Below, one piece after another: positions 8,902-18,999 of a stretch of 64,000 bases of DNA. The notes under the pieces are model-generated. The model was not told where the DNA came from and did no database searches. It saw only the letters and a program-made list of their open reading frames with translations. The stretch's first letter is position 1. Each line of letters opens with the position of its first letter. The DNA is from Frischella japonica (GTDB lineage Bacteria; Pseudomonadota; Gammaproteobacteria; Enterobacterales; Orbaceae): NCBI RefSeq assembly GCF_014489845.1, contig NZ_JABURY010000015.1:140899-204898 (forward strand), given 5' to 3'. Made by a program: the position numbers and the translations under genes.

Positions 8902-9336
8902 ATGTTTTTACTAAATAATATTTGTTTATTTTTAATTTGGATGATTTTAATTGTAGTTTGTTATACAGATATCCGATTCAGAATAATTCACAATTCAATT
9001 GTCATCGCCGTATTTATAATTATCCTAGCCAATTTTTTGATTGGTAGTGGAGAGCTTAACTATATTGCTGCGCTTATTTTCTTTGTTATTGGTCTTTTAA
9101 TATTCTGTTTTAATATAATGGGAGCCGGTGATATAAAATTAATTAGTGTGTTATTGCTATCCTTACCTACTGAACAAATTTGGGATTTTTTTATATTGAT
9201 GACTCTTTTGGGTTTACCACTCGCTATATTTGCATTAATCAGAAAAACCATCACAAAATCCACAGTAACCATTCCGTATGGAGTAGCAATTAGTTTGAGT
9301 TATATCATTATCACTTATCTAAAATTGGCACTGTAA
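8902..9336 (+). CDS. tadV: Prepilin peptidase TadV/CpaA (A24 family)
   Basis: 144 residues, the usual size of stand-alone TadV/CpaA peptidases, with about four to five hydrophobic helices. The two catalytic aspartates of the A24 family are visible: Asp23 in YTDIRFRII and Asp77 in the GAGD motif (74-77) followed by IKL. It cleaves the leader of the Flp pilin and TadE/TadF pseudopilins at the inner membrane. In many tad loci it lies near the 5' end beside flp; here it closes the block after the propeller array. It may share the upstream transcript, although a 128-nt gap leaves room for its own promoter. Confidence 0.85.
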   Translation: MFLLNNICLFLIWMILIVVCYTDIRFRIIHNSIVIAVFIIILANFLIGSGELNYIAALIFFVIGLLIFCFNIMGAGDIKLISVLLLSLPTEQIWDFFILMTLLGLPLAIFALIRKTITKSTVTIPYGVAISLSYIIITYLKLAL

Positions 9337-10024
9337 TCGAAAAGTTGCAGATAAAACTATCTTTTAATATCACATGCGTCAGTGTGTGTACCAACGCCAT
9401 CTAATTGCTATTTTTATTTAAAATTGCTGTCATTATCCTACCAATTTTAATTAAGAAAATAGAAATAGTAATGCAAAGTAAAAATAGAAAATTAACTCAT
9501 TTGTTAATCTTTGTTATTTAGTATTCTTATAAAAAATCGTAATAACGTTGGCATTATTTATTAGTAAAAAATATATTTTGTATATTGTTGTAGCTAAATT
9601 CCTCTACTGCTGGTTAATCAATTTAAAGGTTCAATTTAAGTTATTCAAACTTAAATTGTAAATCGATATTTTTTAAATTATTTTTATTACAGAATTAATG
9701 TTAACACTAATTCTAATGGTAAGATTCAATTTCACGCTTAACAATTTATAATTAATATAAACATAAAAAATATTCCTATATAAGATTAATCGTGTTTTAT
9801 TAACAAAATCACCTTGTCAATTTTTAATTAGCCACTTTTAAATATAACTAGATTATACCTCACTTCTTTATAAACTTTTTGAGCAATAAATAAATTTGGT
9901 TAAATTTAATTCATTACATTAACTATTGTGGTTAGTTTTGGAAGCTGAATTTAAGGAAAAGCGTAATTCTAATTCTGAAATTAACTAAACATTAACCAAT
10001 CAAACGATTTATTTAAAAATATTG
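9337..10024. other. Gene-free AT-rich spacer after the tad locus
   Basis: No open frame with coding character, RNA gene or clear terminator is visible on either strand. The stretch is very AT-rich with many stop codons in all frames. It separates the tad locus from a tRNA cluster, a common boundary for acquired loci, but no direct repeat that would mark an attachment site was found. Confidence 0.5.
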
Positions 10025-10052
10025 TTGACTCAAAAGATATAATCGTTAAAAT
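10025..10052 (+). promoter_or_regulatory. Probable sigma-70 promoter of the tRNA cluster
   Basis: TTGACT (10025-10030) and TAAAAT (10047-10052) are separated by 16 nt, and the tRNA-Leu 5' end lies about 43 nt beyond the -10 element. The -35 matches the consensus at five of six positions. Inferred from sequence only. Confidence 0.5.
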
Positions 10053-10094
10053 GCACATCATTCAAAACGCAATTACTTTAGTGATGTGTTTTTC

Positions 10095-10182
10095 GCCCGG
10101 GTGGTGAAATCGGTAGACACAAGGGATTTAAAATCCCTCGGCTTTTTTAGCCGTGCGAGTTCAAGTCTCGCCCCGGGCACCA
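10095..10182 (+). tRNA. tRNA-Leu (UAA), with encoded CCA
   Basis: Full cloverleaf: acceptor GCCCGGG pairs with CCCGGGC, discriminator A and encoded CCA; anticodon stem AGGGA/TCCCT encloses TTTAAAA, giving anticodon UAA; the long class II variable arm (GGCT/AGCC) and GTTCAAGTC T-loop are present. First of three tRNAs in tandem. It is nearly identical to the tRNA-Leu at 53882. Confidence 0.97.
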
Positions 10183-10212
10183 ATATTAATTAGAAAACTA
10201 ATTAACGTCTAC

Positions 10213-10288
10213 GCGGGAATAGCTCAGTTGGTAGAGCGCAACCTTGCCAAGGTTGAGGTCGCGAGTTCGAACCTCGTTTCCCGCTCCA
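10213..10288 (+). tRNA. tRNA-Gly (GCC)
   Basis: Acceptor GCGGGAA pairs with TTCCCGC; D-arm AGCTCAGTTGGTAGAGC; anticodon stem CAACC/GGTTG with loop TTGCCAA, anticodon GCC; T-arm GTTCGAAC; discriminator T and encoded CCA. It lies 30 nt after tRNA-Leu and is probably co-transcribed. Confidence 0.97.
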
Positions 10289-10325
10289 ATTTATCTAAAA
10301 CGATTTACTTAATAAAGAGATAAAT

Positions 10326-10399
10326 GGCGCGTTGGCAGAGTGGTTATGCAGCGGATTGCAAATCCGTGGACCTCGGTTCGATTCCGGGACGCGCCTCCA
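10326..10399 (+). tRNA. tRNA-Cys (GCA)
   Basis: Acceptor GGCGCGT pairs with ACGCGCC; anticodon loop TTGCAAA gives GCA; T-arm GGTTCGATTCC; discriminator T (U73, the cysteine identity base) and encoded CCA. Last gene of the Leu-Gly-Cys cluster; E. coli has the same three species as glyW-cysT-leuZ behind pgsA. Confidence 0.97.
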
Positions 10400-11027
10400 T
10401 AATAGATATTTCAAATTTGTTCCCCATTATTCATTAAAAAATTTAATATAAATCTACTTTATATAATTTGGTGAAGATATATATTTTTTAAATAACTTTT
10501 AGAACGAATTATTCAGTTCAATATCATGCCACTAAACAATTAACTACCTTATATAATTTCTTTTTGATTCTAAAAACGAAGGCTTGGTTAACAAACTCAA
10601 GCCATCTTATTGAGTTATCAAAATAGCTTCCAGGAAAATATATATGTAATAATTTTAACAGTGAAAGGATATTTTATTTATGTCTGCATAATATTGAACC
10701 GCTATAAAGCAATCACTGAATTTAAATACCAAAAGGATTAGAATTGTAAAAATACGATTCTCAATCATATATAAAATAAGTGTAGTTATTTGATAAATGC
10801 TATGCTAAAACAATCAGGATTTATTGCACCACACTCATTGTCAATTACTGCTATTGACCAAAAAATTAGCTTACTTTTTATAATGATAAAATAAACACTT
10901 TGACATTCCTCAGTAAATTTACATTTGCTATTCTTCACATCAAAGCGTAAAATCTGCGCCTTATTTATTTGCTTAATAACTAAGTATCCTAACTTAGTAC
11001 TGACTTGAAATCAGAGGCATTTTCTTA
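10400..11027. other. Spacer between tRNA cluster and trhP
   Basis: No gene is visible. Around 10580-10625 there are two mutually exclusive weak pairings, GGCTTG with CAAGCC and AACTCA with TGAGTT, which might serve as a terminator or attenuator but lack a clear T-run. The final 60 nt presumably hold the trhP promoter; I could not assign convincing elements. Confidence 0.35.
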
Positions 11028-12404
11028 ATGGAAATTTTATATGCTAAACCAGAGCTGCTATCCCCTGCCGGCTCATTGAAAAATATGCGTTATGCATTTG
11101 CTTATGGAGCTGATGCCGTATATGCAGGTCAACCTCGATATAGTTTGCGAGTGCGTAATAATGAATTTAATCATGAAAATTTAGCAATTGGCATCAATGA
11201 AGCCCATGCTCAAGGTAAGAAATTTTATGTCGTAGTCAATATTGCGCCACATAATTCTAAACTTAAAACCTTTATACGTGATTTAAAACCAGTTGTTGAT
11301 ATGAAGCCAGATGCATTTATTATGTCTGATCCTGGTTTAATCATGCTAGTACGAGAACATTTTCCAGAAATGGAAGTCCATCTATCAGTCCAATCCAACG
11401 CAGTTAACTGGGCAACAGTTAAATTTTGGCAACAAATGGGCTTGACACGAATTGTACTTTCTCGAGAGTTGTCATTAGATGAGATCGCTGAAATACGTGA
11501 AAAAGTACCAGAAATGGAACTAGAAGTGTTTATTCATGGTGCTTTGTGTATGGCATATTCTGGACGGTGTTTACTATCAGGTTACATTAATAAACGTGAT
11601 CCTAATCAAGGAACCTGTACTAATGCCTGTCGTTGGAAATATAATATATCTGAAGGTAAGCAAGACGAGACAGGACAAATTGTTCATAAACAAGATCCAA
11701 TTAAAATTAACCAAGTTGAACCAACATTAGGTATTGGCGGACCGACTAATCAAGTTTTTATGTTAGAAGAGTCTGGTCGTCCTGGTGAATTTATGCCAGC
11801 TTATGAAGATGAACATGGCACTTATATTATGAATTCTAAAGATTTACGTGCGATAGAATTAGTTGAAGATTTGACTAAAATTGGCGTACATTCGCTCAAA
11901 ATTGAAGGTCGCACAAAGTCATTTTATTATTGTGCTAGAACTGCCCAAGTTTATCGCCAAGCTATCGATGCAGCGGCAGAGGGCAAACCATTTAACCCTC
12001 AGTTATTAACTCAATTAGATGCTTTAGCGCATCGTGGTTATACTGAAGGATTTTTACGTCGTCATCATCATGAAGATATGCAAAACTATGAACACAGCCA
12101 TTCTGTTTCCGATAAACAGCAATTTGTGGGAGAATTTAGTGGTCAACGTTTAAATGGACTCGCCGAAGTGATTGTAAAAAATCGTTTTTCAGTTGGTGAT
12201 AGCGTTGAAATGATGACACCAAAAGGTAATCATACCTTTGTTATTGAAAGTATGCAAAATAAAAAAGGCCAATCTTTGCAATCAGGTTTAGGCGATGGCC
12301 ATATTGTTTATCTAGCTATTCCAGATAATATTCCTTTAGATTATGCCTTATTAATGCGTAATTTTAGCAATGGGGCAACTACCACAAATCCACAAAGCAA
12401 ATAA
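11028..12404 (+). CDS. trhP: tRNA hydroxylation protein TrhP (YegQ, U32 peptidase family)
   Basis: 458 residues, against 453 in E. coli YegQ, and very close to it along the length: PELLSPAGSLKNMRYAFAYG, the SDPGLIMLVREHFPEM stretch, HGALCMAYSGRCLLSGY, and GTCTNACRW. The clustered conserved cysteines in the last two motifs are typical of U32 enzymes and may bind an Fe-S cluster. TrhP takes part in prephenate-dependent hydroxylation of U34 in tRNAs, an early step to (m)cmo5U. It is a monocistronic + strand gene, convergent with proA; a palindrome lies between them. Confidence 0.95.
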   Translation: MEILYAKPELLSPAGSLKNMRYAFAYGADAVYAGQPRYSLRVRNNEFNHENLAIGINEAHAQGKKFYVVVNIAPHNSKLKTFIRDLKPVVDMKPDAFIMSDPGLIMLVREHFPEMEVHLSVQSNAVNWATVKFWQQMGLTRIVLSRELSLDEIAEIREKVPEMELEVFIHGALCMAYSGRCLLSGYINKRDPNQGTCTNACRWKYNISEGKQDETGQIVHKQDPIKINQVEPTLGIGGPTNQVFMLEESGRPGEFMPAYEDEHGTYIMNSKDLRAIELVEDLTKIGVHSLKIEGRTKSFYYCARTAQVYRQAIDAAAEGKPFNPQLLTQLDALAHRGYTEGFLRRHHHEDMQNYEHSHSVSDKQQFVGEFSGQRLNGLAEVIVKNRFSVGDSVEMMTPKGNHTFVIESMQNKKGQSLQSGLGDGHIVYLAIPDNIPLDYALLMRNFSNGATTTNPQSK

Positions 12405-12408
12405 CTTT

Positions 12409-12430
12409 TTAGGCGACTATAGTCGCCTAA
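12409..12430 (+). terminator. Palindrome between convergent trhP and proA
   Basis: Perfect 22-nt palindrome built on TTAGGCGACTA, placed 5 nt after the trhP stop. The position between convergent genes suggests a terminator, but neither side has a strong T-run immediately after the stem, so the assignment is moderate. Confidence 0.5.
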
Positions 12431-12466
12431 CCTTTAAACATTTTTATTGGTATTCGTATTCATTGA

Positions 12467-13726
12467 TTATTCACGTATTAAATCATCCCCATAACCTATC
12501 CATTTATAGGTAGTTAATGCTTCTAATCCCATTGGTCCACGGGCATGGAGCTTTTGAGTACTCACTGCCACTTCAGCACCTAATCCAAATTGTGCACCAT
12601 CAGTAAAACGTGTTGACGCATTTACGTATACTGCTGCTGCATCAACCTTAGCAACAAATTGTTCAGCATTAGCTAGACTTCGCGTTAAGATCGACTCAGA
12701 ATGCCCTGATCCATATTCACGGATATGTTTTACTGCTGCCATTAATGAATCCACTATCACAATGTTAAGATCATTAGACAACCATTCTTGCCGTAATTGT
12801 TCATCGGTAACAAGTTCAATGGCAGTAAATCCTGCTGATTGTAGTATTGAAAAAGCCTCCTTATCAACATGTAGCTTAACGCCCTTCTCAGTCATTACCT
12901 GATGTAACCTTGGTAAAAATTCTTTGGCAATGTTTTGGTGTATTAATAAAGTTTCTAAAGTATTACAGGTGCTTGGTCGTTGAGTTTTTGCATTAATAAT
13001 AATCGGTAACGCTTTATCCAAATCAGCGGTGTCATCCATAAAAATATGGCAAATCCCTATTCCGCCGGTAATCACTGGTATCGTTGATTGTTCACGGCAT
13101 AATTGATGCAAAGCAGCCCCTCCTCGCGGAATAATCATATCGACATATTGATCAAGTTTGAGTAATTGGGTGATATATTGACGATTAGGATCATTGATCG
13201 ACTGTATCGCTTTAATTGGCAAATCAGCTTGCAATAAAGCTTGCTGAATGATTTCAATCATGACTTTGTTGGTATTAATGGTTTCTTTACCACCTCGTAA
13301 AATTGCCGAATTACCTGTCTTTAAGCATAACGTAGCAATATCAATGGTGACGTTTGGTCTAGCTTCGTAAATGACACCAATTACGCCAATCGGCACCCGT
13401 TTTCGTTGAATTTTCAAACCACTTTCTAGAATCGAACCATCAATTATCTCGCCAATCGGATCTTTTAAGGTAATCACTTTACGAACATCATTCGCAATTG
13501 CCTTCAATCGTTCATCCGTTAAGCGTAAACGATCAATTATGGCATCACTCAAACCATTTTGTTGCGCAAACTGAATATCAATTTGATTGGCGGCGAGAAT
13601 GATATCGCGGTATTGTAATAATCCGTCAGCTATCGTACTTAATGCCCTATTTTTTTGTAATGTGGTTGCTAATAATAATTCAAACGCTGCTGTTTTAGCA
13701 GCTTTCCCTATCTGGTTAATCATCAT
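12467..13726 (-). CDS. proA: Glutamate-5-semialdehyde dehydrogenase ProA
   Basis: 419 residues, within the normal 415-420 range. Features are the Rossmann region [18 protein letters not shown], the LRGGKE loop, the catalytic cysteine in [10 protein letters not shown] and the C-terminal [13 protein letters not shown]. It reduces gamma-glutamyl phosphate to glutamate-5-semialdehyde, the second step of proline synthesis, in the cytoplasm. An AGG lies 6 nt before the first of two consecutive ATGs. proB is upstream on the same strand but 508 nt away, unlike the tightly spaced proBA operon of E. coli. Confidence 0.96.
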   Translation of the reverse strand: MMINQIGKAAKTAAFELLLATTLQKNRALSTIADGLLQYRDIILAANQIDIQFAQQNGLSDAIIDRLRLTDERLKAIANDVRKVITLKDPIGEIIDGSILESGLKIQRKRVPIGVIGVIYEARPNVTIDIATLCLKTGNSAILRGGKETINTNKVMIEIIQQALLQADLPIKAIQSINDPNRQYITQLLKLDQYVDMIIPRGGAALHQLCREQSTIPVITGGIGICHIFMDDTADLDKALPIIINAKTQRPSTCNTLETLLIHQNIAKEFLPRLHQVMTEKGVKLHVDKEAFSILQSAGFTAIELVTDEQLRQEWLSNDLNIVIVDSLMAAVKHIREYGSGHSESILTRSLANAEQFVAKVDAAAVYVNASTRFTDGAQFGLGAEVAVSTQKLHARGPMGLEALTTYKWIGYGDDLIRE

Positions 13727-14234
13727 ACATTACCTGTTTAACTCTTTGTTCTCATTCAATTAAACCATTTACCATTATTTAGATTTATCTTTATTTGAAA
13801 TATTTAATGCTTGAGTGAATTCGTTAGGAGATTTCAAAAATGCAATCCTGCTTTCACCATAGCGTTTTAGAGAATGATTAATGATAACTTAATATACGCC
13901 TACGCCTAAGATAATTTAATTCAAATTAAAGCACATATTGCAAATACAGCTATTATTAACTCACGCAATCTGAACAGTTTAGTTAATACTAATATAATAA
14001 AAACGCTAATTATTTGAGCTTTATTTATAGCCTAATATTATGGCACACGTAAAAAATTATTACTTCATTAATAGTCATTTGTCCTATCCATCATGGAAAA
14101 GCAAATTGGCTGTTTCGTGTTCTAAATTTAATTTCAATTCAGTATTAATTTAATAAATTAAAAATTTCACAGCCTAACTATTAATAGCTAATCAATTTTT
14201 AATCTATTTGATAGGCATTATTTTTAAATCAATG
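13727..14234. other. 508-nt spacer between proB and proA
   Basis: Nothing coding or structured is recognised. Stops occur in all frames; the only credible ribosome-binding site (TTAGGAG at about 13825, + strand) precedes a 13-codon frame. The gap either contains a separate proA promoter or is debris of a lost gene. Confidence 0.4.
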
Positions 14235-15335
14235 TTAAATAGTAATCATGTCATCACGATGCAAGGCAACTCGACCATATTCATAGCCAAGCAATTTACT
14301 GATATCTTGCGAGTGATGACCGGCTATCTGCTTTAAAGCATCACTATTATAACGCGTTACACCTCTTGCAATGCTTTGACCATGATGATTTAAAACATCT
14401 ATTACTTCACCACGAGAAAAATTATCTGATACCTGAATGATACCTTTGGGTAAAATTGAACCGCCTTGCGTTAAAATGGCATTTACAGCGCCATCATCAA
14501 GCGTAATACTGCCGGCTGGTGGAGCACCAAATAACCAGTGTTTGCGATGTTCTAGCGGAGTTTGACAGGGTTTTATACGCGTACCTACCTGTACATTTTG
14601 TACAATATCCATAATAACATTTGATCGGCTTCCTGCTGCAATTATCACTTCAATACCTGCTTTTCCGGCTATCTCTGCCGCTTGAAGTTTTGTACTCATA
14701 CCACCGGTTCCTAATCCCGAAATACTTTCGCCAGCAAGAGATTTCAAATGTTCATCGATGGTTGCAATTTCATTAATTAATTTAGCAGTGGCGTCTTTTC
14801 TAGGATCGGCAGTAAATAACCCCTCTTGATCGGTTAACAAAATCAATTTATTGGCTTGCGCTAAAATTGCCGCTAATGCTGATAAATTATCATTGTCACC
14901 CACTTTAATTTCTGCTGTGGCAACGGCATCATTTTCGTTAATAATGGGTATAATATGATTATTCAACAATGCTTGTAATACATCTTTCGCATTTAAAAAA
15001 CGTTCTCGATCTTCTAAATCAGCGCGAGTTAATAACATTTGACCAATAGCAATTTGATAAATTGAAAACAATTGTTCCCAAAGTTGAATAAGTTTGCCTT
15101 GTCCAACTGAAGCCAATAACTGTTTTGATGCAATAGTGTTGGGTAATTCTGGATAACCCAACGCTTCGCGACCTGCAGCAATAGCACCTGAAGTCACAAT
15201 AATAATCTTATGTCCTTGTTGATATAACTGATGACATTGTCTTACTATTTCAAGAATTCTGGCTCGATTTAGTGATGTTTTCCCACATGTTAACACACTA
15301 GTACCCAGTTTGATTACAAATGTTTGAGGTTTCAT
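14235..15335 (-). CDS. proB: Glutamate 5-kinase ProB
   Basis: 366 residues against 367 in E. coli. An amino-acid kinase domain comes first ([45 protein letters not shown]), followed by a C-terminal PUA domain from about residue 275 ([18 protein letters not shown]). It phosphorylates glutamate in the committed step of proline synthesis and is normally feedback-inhibited by proline. It lies 31 nt downstream of frsA on the same strand, so co-transcription with frsA is possible. Confidence 0.96.
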   Translation of the reverse strand: MKPQTFVIKLGTSVLTCGKTSLNRARILEIVRQCHQLYQQGHKIIIVTSGAIAAGREALGYPELPNTIASKQLLASVGQGKLIQLWEQLFSIYQIAIGQMLLTRADLEDRERFLNAKDVLQALLNNHIIPIINENDAVATAEIKVGDNDNLSALAAILAQANKLILLTDQEGLFTADPRKDATAKLINEIATIDEHLKSLAGESISGLGTGGMSTKLQAAEIAGKAGIEVIIAAGSRSNVIMDIVQNVQVGTRIKPCQTPLEHRKHWLFGAPPAGSITLDDGAVNAILTQGGSILPKGIIQVSDNFSRGEVIDVLNHHGQSIARGVTRYNSDALKQIAGHHSQDISKLLGYEYGRVALHRDDMITI

Positions 15336-15366
15336 AATTTCGCCACTTTTAACATTATTTAAATTA

Positions 15367-16656
15367 TTATGATCGAAAAACTAAATCTTTTAACCAATTT
15401 GCCAGATTTTGAGATCTTTGTTGTAAATCTTGTTTTAGTGTTAGCAATTGTATTTTAAATAGTTTAGTTGACTTAGTAGAGGTGATTAATTTAGTTTCCT
15501 CTATATTATTTAGCAGATCGCCTTCATAAAAAATGTTTAAAACAGGTACATTACATGGCTTAATTAATAATCGTTGTTCTTTAAGCGAAAAGAATTTTAA
15601 TTCAGCTTGTAACTGTTGTTCAGAAAAGTTTTTTAAACCAATACGATCAGCCAACATATCACGATAAATCATCGGTAATTTAGCTTGCATTTGTGGATCA
15701 ATAAATATTTGATGAATAATTGGAGCAATATTTATCAGTCCTTTTATTTTTGAAGGCATTAAATAGGCAAGTCGTGTAGCAATATTAGCACCAAACCGAT
15801 AACCTAATAAAATAACATTTTGATAATCAATCAATGGAACAGTTCTAATTTGCTCTAAAATAGCTTGATGAATTATAGAAGTATTTTGTGATAAATTAAA
15901 ATGCTTACTATTTCCCATCGATGGATTATCAACAGTCAATAATCCTATACCGAGTGGTGCCAAATGCTCAATAAAGAAACGATAAAAATCAATCTGTAAA
16001 TCATTTAAACCTGAACAAAGTAAAACCACCGGGAATGCGCGTATAGGATCACTCTTTTTTAAAGGTGTATGTAAAATAGCTTTTATAACCTTATCATTAA
16101 GATTGAAATCAAGATCTTTAACTATAAAAGGTGAATGATCCATTGCATGGCGATAATAACGATAAGCCAGTAAAACAGCCTGATTTGCTAAATCATCATT
16201 ACGAAAATAAGGGTATCCCGCAAGTGTCATAAAACCACTGGCCATTAACCACGATTGGTGACATTTTGAATGATATGCTTCAAATTCGGACTCAGCAACA
16301 GTTAATTGTTCGTCAAAGTCTGCTTGTTTTTGCCATTTTGTCGCCTGAGCCCAAAACTCATAAATCCAATTACCCGACTGGTAACCAACGACAGTATCAA
16401 GCCAATTTGGATTGGATCTTCTTTTTTTTGAGATTGAAATTCGTGATAAAACCTCTTCTGTTTCAATGAAAGGTAAACCACGCCATTGCCAAGACAAGCG
16501 ATTGATAGCACGATACCAACAGCTATTTCCTTCACTATCTAAAAATGAATTGGTCAGTTGTTGGCCACTTTTGATTTGCGTAACAAGAGTTGACGTTTCA
16601 GGGTAATCAAATTTAGGTTTAAATAATTTTTCAGATAAATTTTTCTCGTTCATCAT
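15367..16656 (-). CDS. frsA: FrsA esterase-like protein (YafA)
   Basis: 429 residues, slightly longer than E. coli FrsA (414), co-linear with it: N-terminal [25 protein letters not shown], then an alpha/beta-hydrolase core ([36 protein letters not shown]). The nucleophile-elbow serine is replaced (GYRFGAN), as in other FrsA proteins, which makes esterase activity doubtful. FrsA was described as a partner of EIIA-Glc that influences the fermentation/respiration balance; the molecular role is unsettled. Its position between gpt and proB repeats the enterobacterial order. Confidence 0.9.
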   Translation of the reverse strand: MMNEKNLSEKLFKPKFDYPETSTLVTQIKSGQQLTNSFLDSEGNSCWYRAINRLSWQWRGLPFIETEEVLSRISISKKRRSNPNWLDTVVGYQSGNWIYEFWAQATKWQKQADFDEQLTVAESEFEAYHSKCHQSWLMASGFMTLAGYPYFRNDDLANQAVLLAYRYYRHAMDHSPFIVKDLDFNLNDKVIKAILHTPLKKSDPIRAFPVVLLCSGLNDLQIDFYRFFIEHLAPLGIGLLTVDNPSMGNSKHFNLSQNTSIIHQAILEQIRTVPLIDYQNVILLGYRFGANIATRLAYLMPSKIKGLINIAPIIHQIFIDPQMQAKLPMIYRDMLADRIGLKNFSEQQLQAELKFFSLKEQRLLIKPCNVPVLNIFYEGDLLNNIEETKLITSTKSTKLFKIQLLTLKQDLQQRSQNLANWLKDLVFRS

Positions 16657-16742
16657 CTTCGCTTTTGTTATTACTTATTATGTAATGAAATATTATCATA
16701 ATTAGTAATAAAAAAAGCGTAATAAATGATTCATATTTAAAT

Positions 16743-17291
16743 TTATTTTTGATCACACAATGGCTTAACAAAAGTAACCCCCATATCCCAGGGTTGTTCA
16801 ATCCATGTATCTTGCGGAATATCCACTATATAATCATCAACTAAAGGACGACCTTCTGGTTTAGCGAAAATGGTAACAAATTTAGCTTTTGGATACATTT
16901 CGCGAATTGAATGTGCAGTACTACCAGTATCAACTAAATCATCAACAACAATAAAACCTTCTCCATCTCCTTCGGCACGTTTTAAAACGACTTTTTCACG
17001 TTGTTGATTATGATCATAGCTAGAAATACAGACAGTATCCACATAACGAATACTTAATTCTCTGGCCAAAATTGCTGCTGGCACTAACCCACCTCGACTC
17101 ACGGCAATAATCCCTTTCCATTGTGATGCGGGTAATAACTTGGCAGATAGTTCTCGACCAAACATCTGTACCATTTCCCAAGTTACCGTATATTTTTTCT
17201 TTTCGGCAATTTCTTCAGCTTTGATTTGTTTTTTGGCTTTAATTTCTTGTGCTAAAAGTTCTTGTTCAGTTGATTGTTGATTTAATGACAT
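16743..17291 (-). CDS. gpt: Xanthine-guanine phosphoribosyltransferase Gpt
   Basis: The core matches E. coli Gpt closely: [40 protein letters not shown] and the PRPP loop [11 protein letters not shown], ending [10 protein letters not shown]. It salvages guanine and xanthine to GMP and XMP at the inner face of the membrane. I place the start at 17291, preceded by CAGG, rather than at the ATG at 17309, which has no ribosome-binding site. Even so the protein (182 residues) is about 30 residues longer than E. coli Gpt, with a charged Lys/Glu-rich helical N-terminal extension ([15 protein letters not shown]). Divergent from pepD, as in E. coli. Confidence 0.94.
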   Translation of the reverse strand: MSLNQQSTEQELLAQEIKAKKQIKAEEIAEKKKYTVTWEMVQMFGRELSAKLLPASQWKGIIAVSRGGLVPAAILARELSIRYVDTVCISSYDHNQQREKVVLKRAEGDGEGFIVVDDLVDTGSTAHSIREMYPKAKFVTIFAKPEGRPLVDDYIVDIPQDTWIEQPWDMGVTFVKPLCDQK

Positions 17292-17447
17292 AAATACCTG
17301 CAATTTCATGATTAATTGAGTAAACTGATAATGCGCAATTCAAATTACAATATCAATCGACTCGAAATGGATGTAAAATTGCACCTTATTATAGTGTGAG
17401 TAGTAAATAAAAACTACTATTTATTAATAGAATATTTGAGGATTATT

Positions 17448-18911
17448 ATGCTTACTTCTTTAAAACCTAATTCACTTTGGGTTATTTTTAATCAAATTTG
17501 TCAAATTCCCCATCCATCACATCATGAACAGATGATTACCAAATATTTGGTTGATTTCGCAAATCGCCATAAAATTGAGTGTCATTTAGATAAAGTAGGC
17601 AATGTTTTATTAAGAAAACCAGCAACAAATGGTATGGAACATATACCATCAATAGCTTTACAAGCGCATATGGATATGGTGCCCCAAAAAAATGAAGAAA
17701 CGCAACACGATTTCTTAGTCGATCCAATCAAACCTTATATTGATGGAGAATGGGTAAAGGCAAAAGGAACCACCCTTGGGGCCGATAATGGCGTTGGACT
17801 TGCTTCTGCCTTAGCGGTTCTTATTGATCCTGAAGTTGAACATGGGCCAATTGAAGTATTGATTACTGTTTCAGAAGAAACCGGTATGGTGGGAGCTTTT
17901 GGATTACAACCAAACTGGTTACAAAGCCATTATCTTATCAACACTGATTCCGAAGATGAAGGTGAGATTTTCACTGGCTGCGCTGGTGGTGTTGATTTTA
18001 AATCAACATTTGCCATTAATTATGCTGTGATTCCAGAGGTACATGACACCTTTTTACGTTTATCACTAAAAGGATTAAAAGGCGGTCATTCAGGTTGTGA
18101 TATTCATCTTGGACGAGGTAATGCTATTAAGTTATTAGTACGCTTCTTTGCTGAATATGCTCAAGAAATAAATTTTCGTTTAGCTGATTTTTACGGTGGT
18201 TCGTTACGTAATGCGATTCCTCGTGAGGCCTTCGCTGAAATCTCTTTAAATCGTCAAGATTTAGCAAAATTTCAATCTTTAATCACCCAATATCACCAGG
18301 TTTTAGAAAGTGAATTAAATCATGTTGAACCATCAATTCAATTTATTGCCACAGAAATTTCACAAGATAAATTGAAGCGCGTTCTTAATGCTGATCATCA
18401 ACAAAAATTGATCAACTGGCTTAATAGTGCACCAAACGGTGTAATACGTATGTGCGATAATATGCCAACTGTTGTAGAAACATCGTTAAATTTAGGTATT
18501 GTTGATATAAAAGAAAATCAAATTTCAGCTTATTTTTTAATTCGTTCGCAAGTCGATTCAGCTAAAGATGCCGTAGTCGCAACGTTAATTTCGCATAGCC
18601 AATTAGCTAATGCTAATTATGAAATCAGTGGTGGTTATTCGGGATGGACACCCAATTTAGATTCACAGTTACTAAAATTAGCTGAAGGAAAATACAACCA
18701 AATCTTCGCACAAAAAGCAAAAATCATGATTATTCACGCTGGATTAGAATGTGGTTTATTTACTAAACACTATCCTCATCTGGATATGATTTCGATTGGC
18801 CCAACTATTGTTTCACCACATTCACCCGACGAAAAAGTCAATATTCAAAGTGTTGAAAAATATTGGTCTTTATTATGTGCTATTTTAAAATCCGCTGATC
18901 AATTAAAGTAA
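17448..18911 (+). CDS. pepD: Cytosolic aminoacyl-histidine dipeptidase PepD
   Basis: 487 residues from the ATG at 17448, supported by GAGGATT just upstream; an in-frame TTG at 17436 lies inside that site. M20 metallopeptidase motifs: AHMDMVPQ (metal His/Asp), LGADNGVG (bridging Asp), SEETGMVGA (catalytic Glu) and HAGLECG near the end. It hydrolyses Xaa-His dipeptides and other small peptides in the cytoplasm. Divergent from gpt and followed by a strong terminator. Confidence 0.95.
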   Translation: MLTSLKPNSLWVIFNQICQIPHPSHHEQMITKYLVDFANRHKIECHLDKVGNVLLRKPATNGMEHIPSIALQAHMDMVPQKNEETQHDFLVDPIKPYIDGEWVKAKGTTLGADNGVGLASALAVLIDPEVEHGPIEVLITVSEETGMVGAFGLQPNWLQSHYLINTDSEDEGEIFTGCAGGVDFKSTFAINYAVIPEVHDTFLRLSLKGLKGGHSGCDIHLGRGNAIKLLVRFFAEYAQEINFRLADFYGGSLRNAIPREAFAEISLNRQDLAKFQSLITQYHQVLESELNHVEPSIQFIATEISQDKLKRVLNADHQQKLINWLNSAPNGVIRMCDNMPTVVETSLNLGIVDIKENQISAYFLIRSQVDSAKDAVVATLISHSQLANANYEISGGYSGWTPNLDSQLLKLAEGKYNQIFAQKAKIMIIHAGLECGLFTKHYPHLDMISIGPTIVSPHSPDEKVNIQSVEKYWSLLCAILKSADQLK

Positions 18912-18926
18912 TCGACTAACAAAATT

Positions 18927-18946
18927 AAAAGGGCTAAGGCCCTTTT
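18927..18946 (+). terminator. Rho-independent terminator after pepD (bidirectional)
   Basis: AAAAGGGC-TAAG-GCCCTTTTTT: a GC-rich 4-bp core extended by A:T pairs with a T-run on the plus side and A-run on the other, so it can also serve the convergent exporter gene ending at 19000. Confidence 0.85.
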
Positions 18947-18999
18947 TTAATGCTAACTGATATACAATGATCGTTAAATTGGTAAGGTATTTTTTAATA

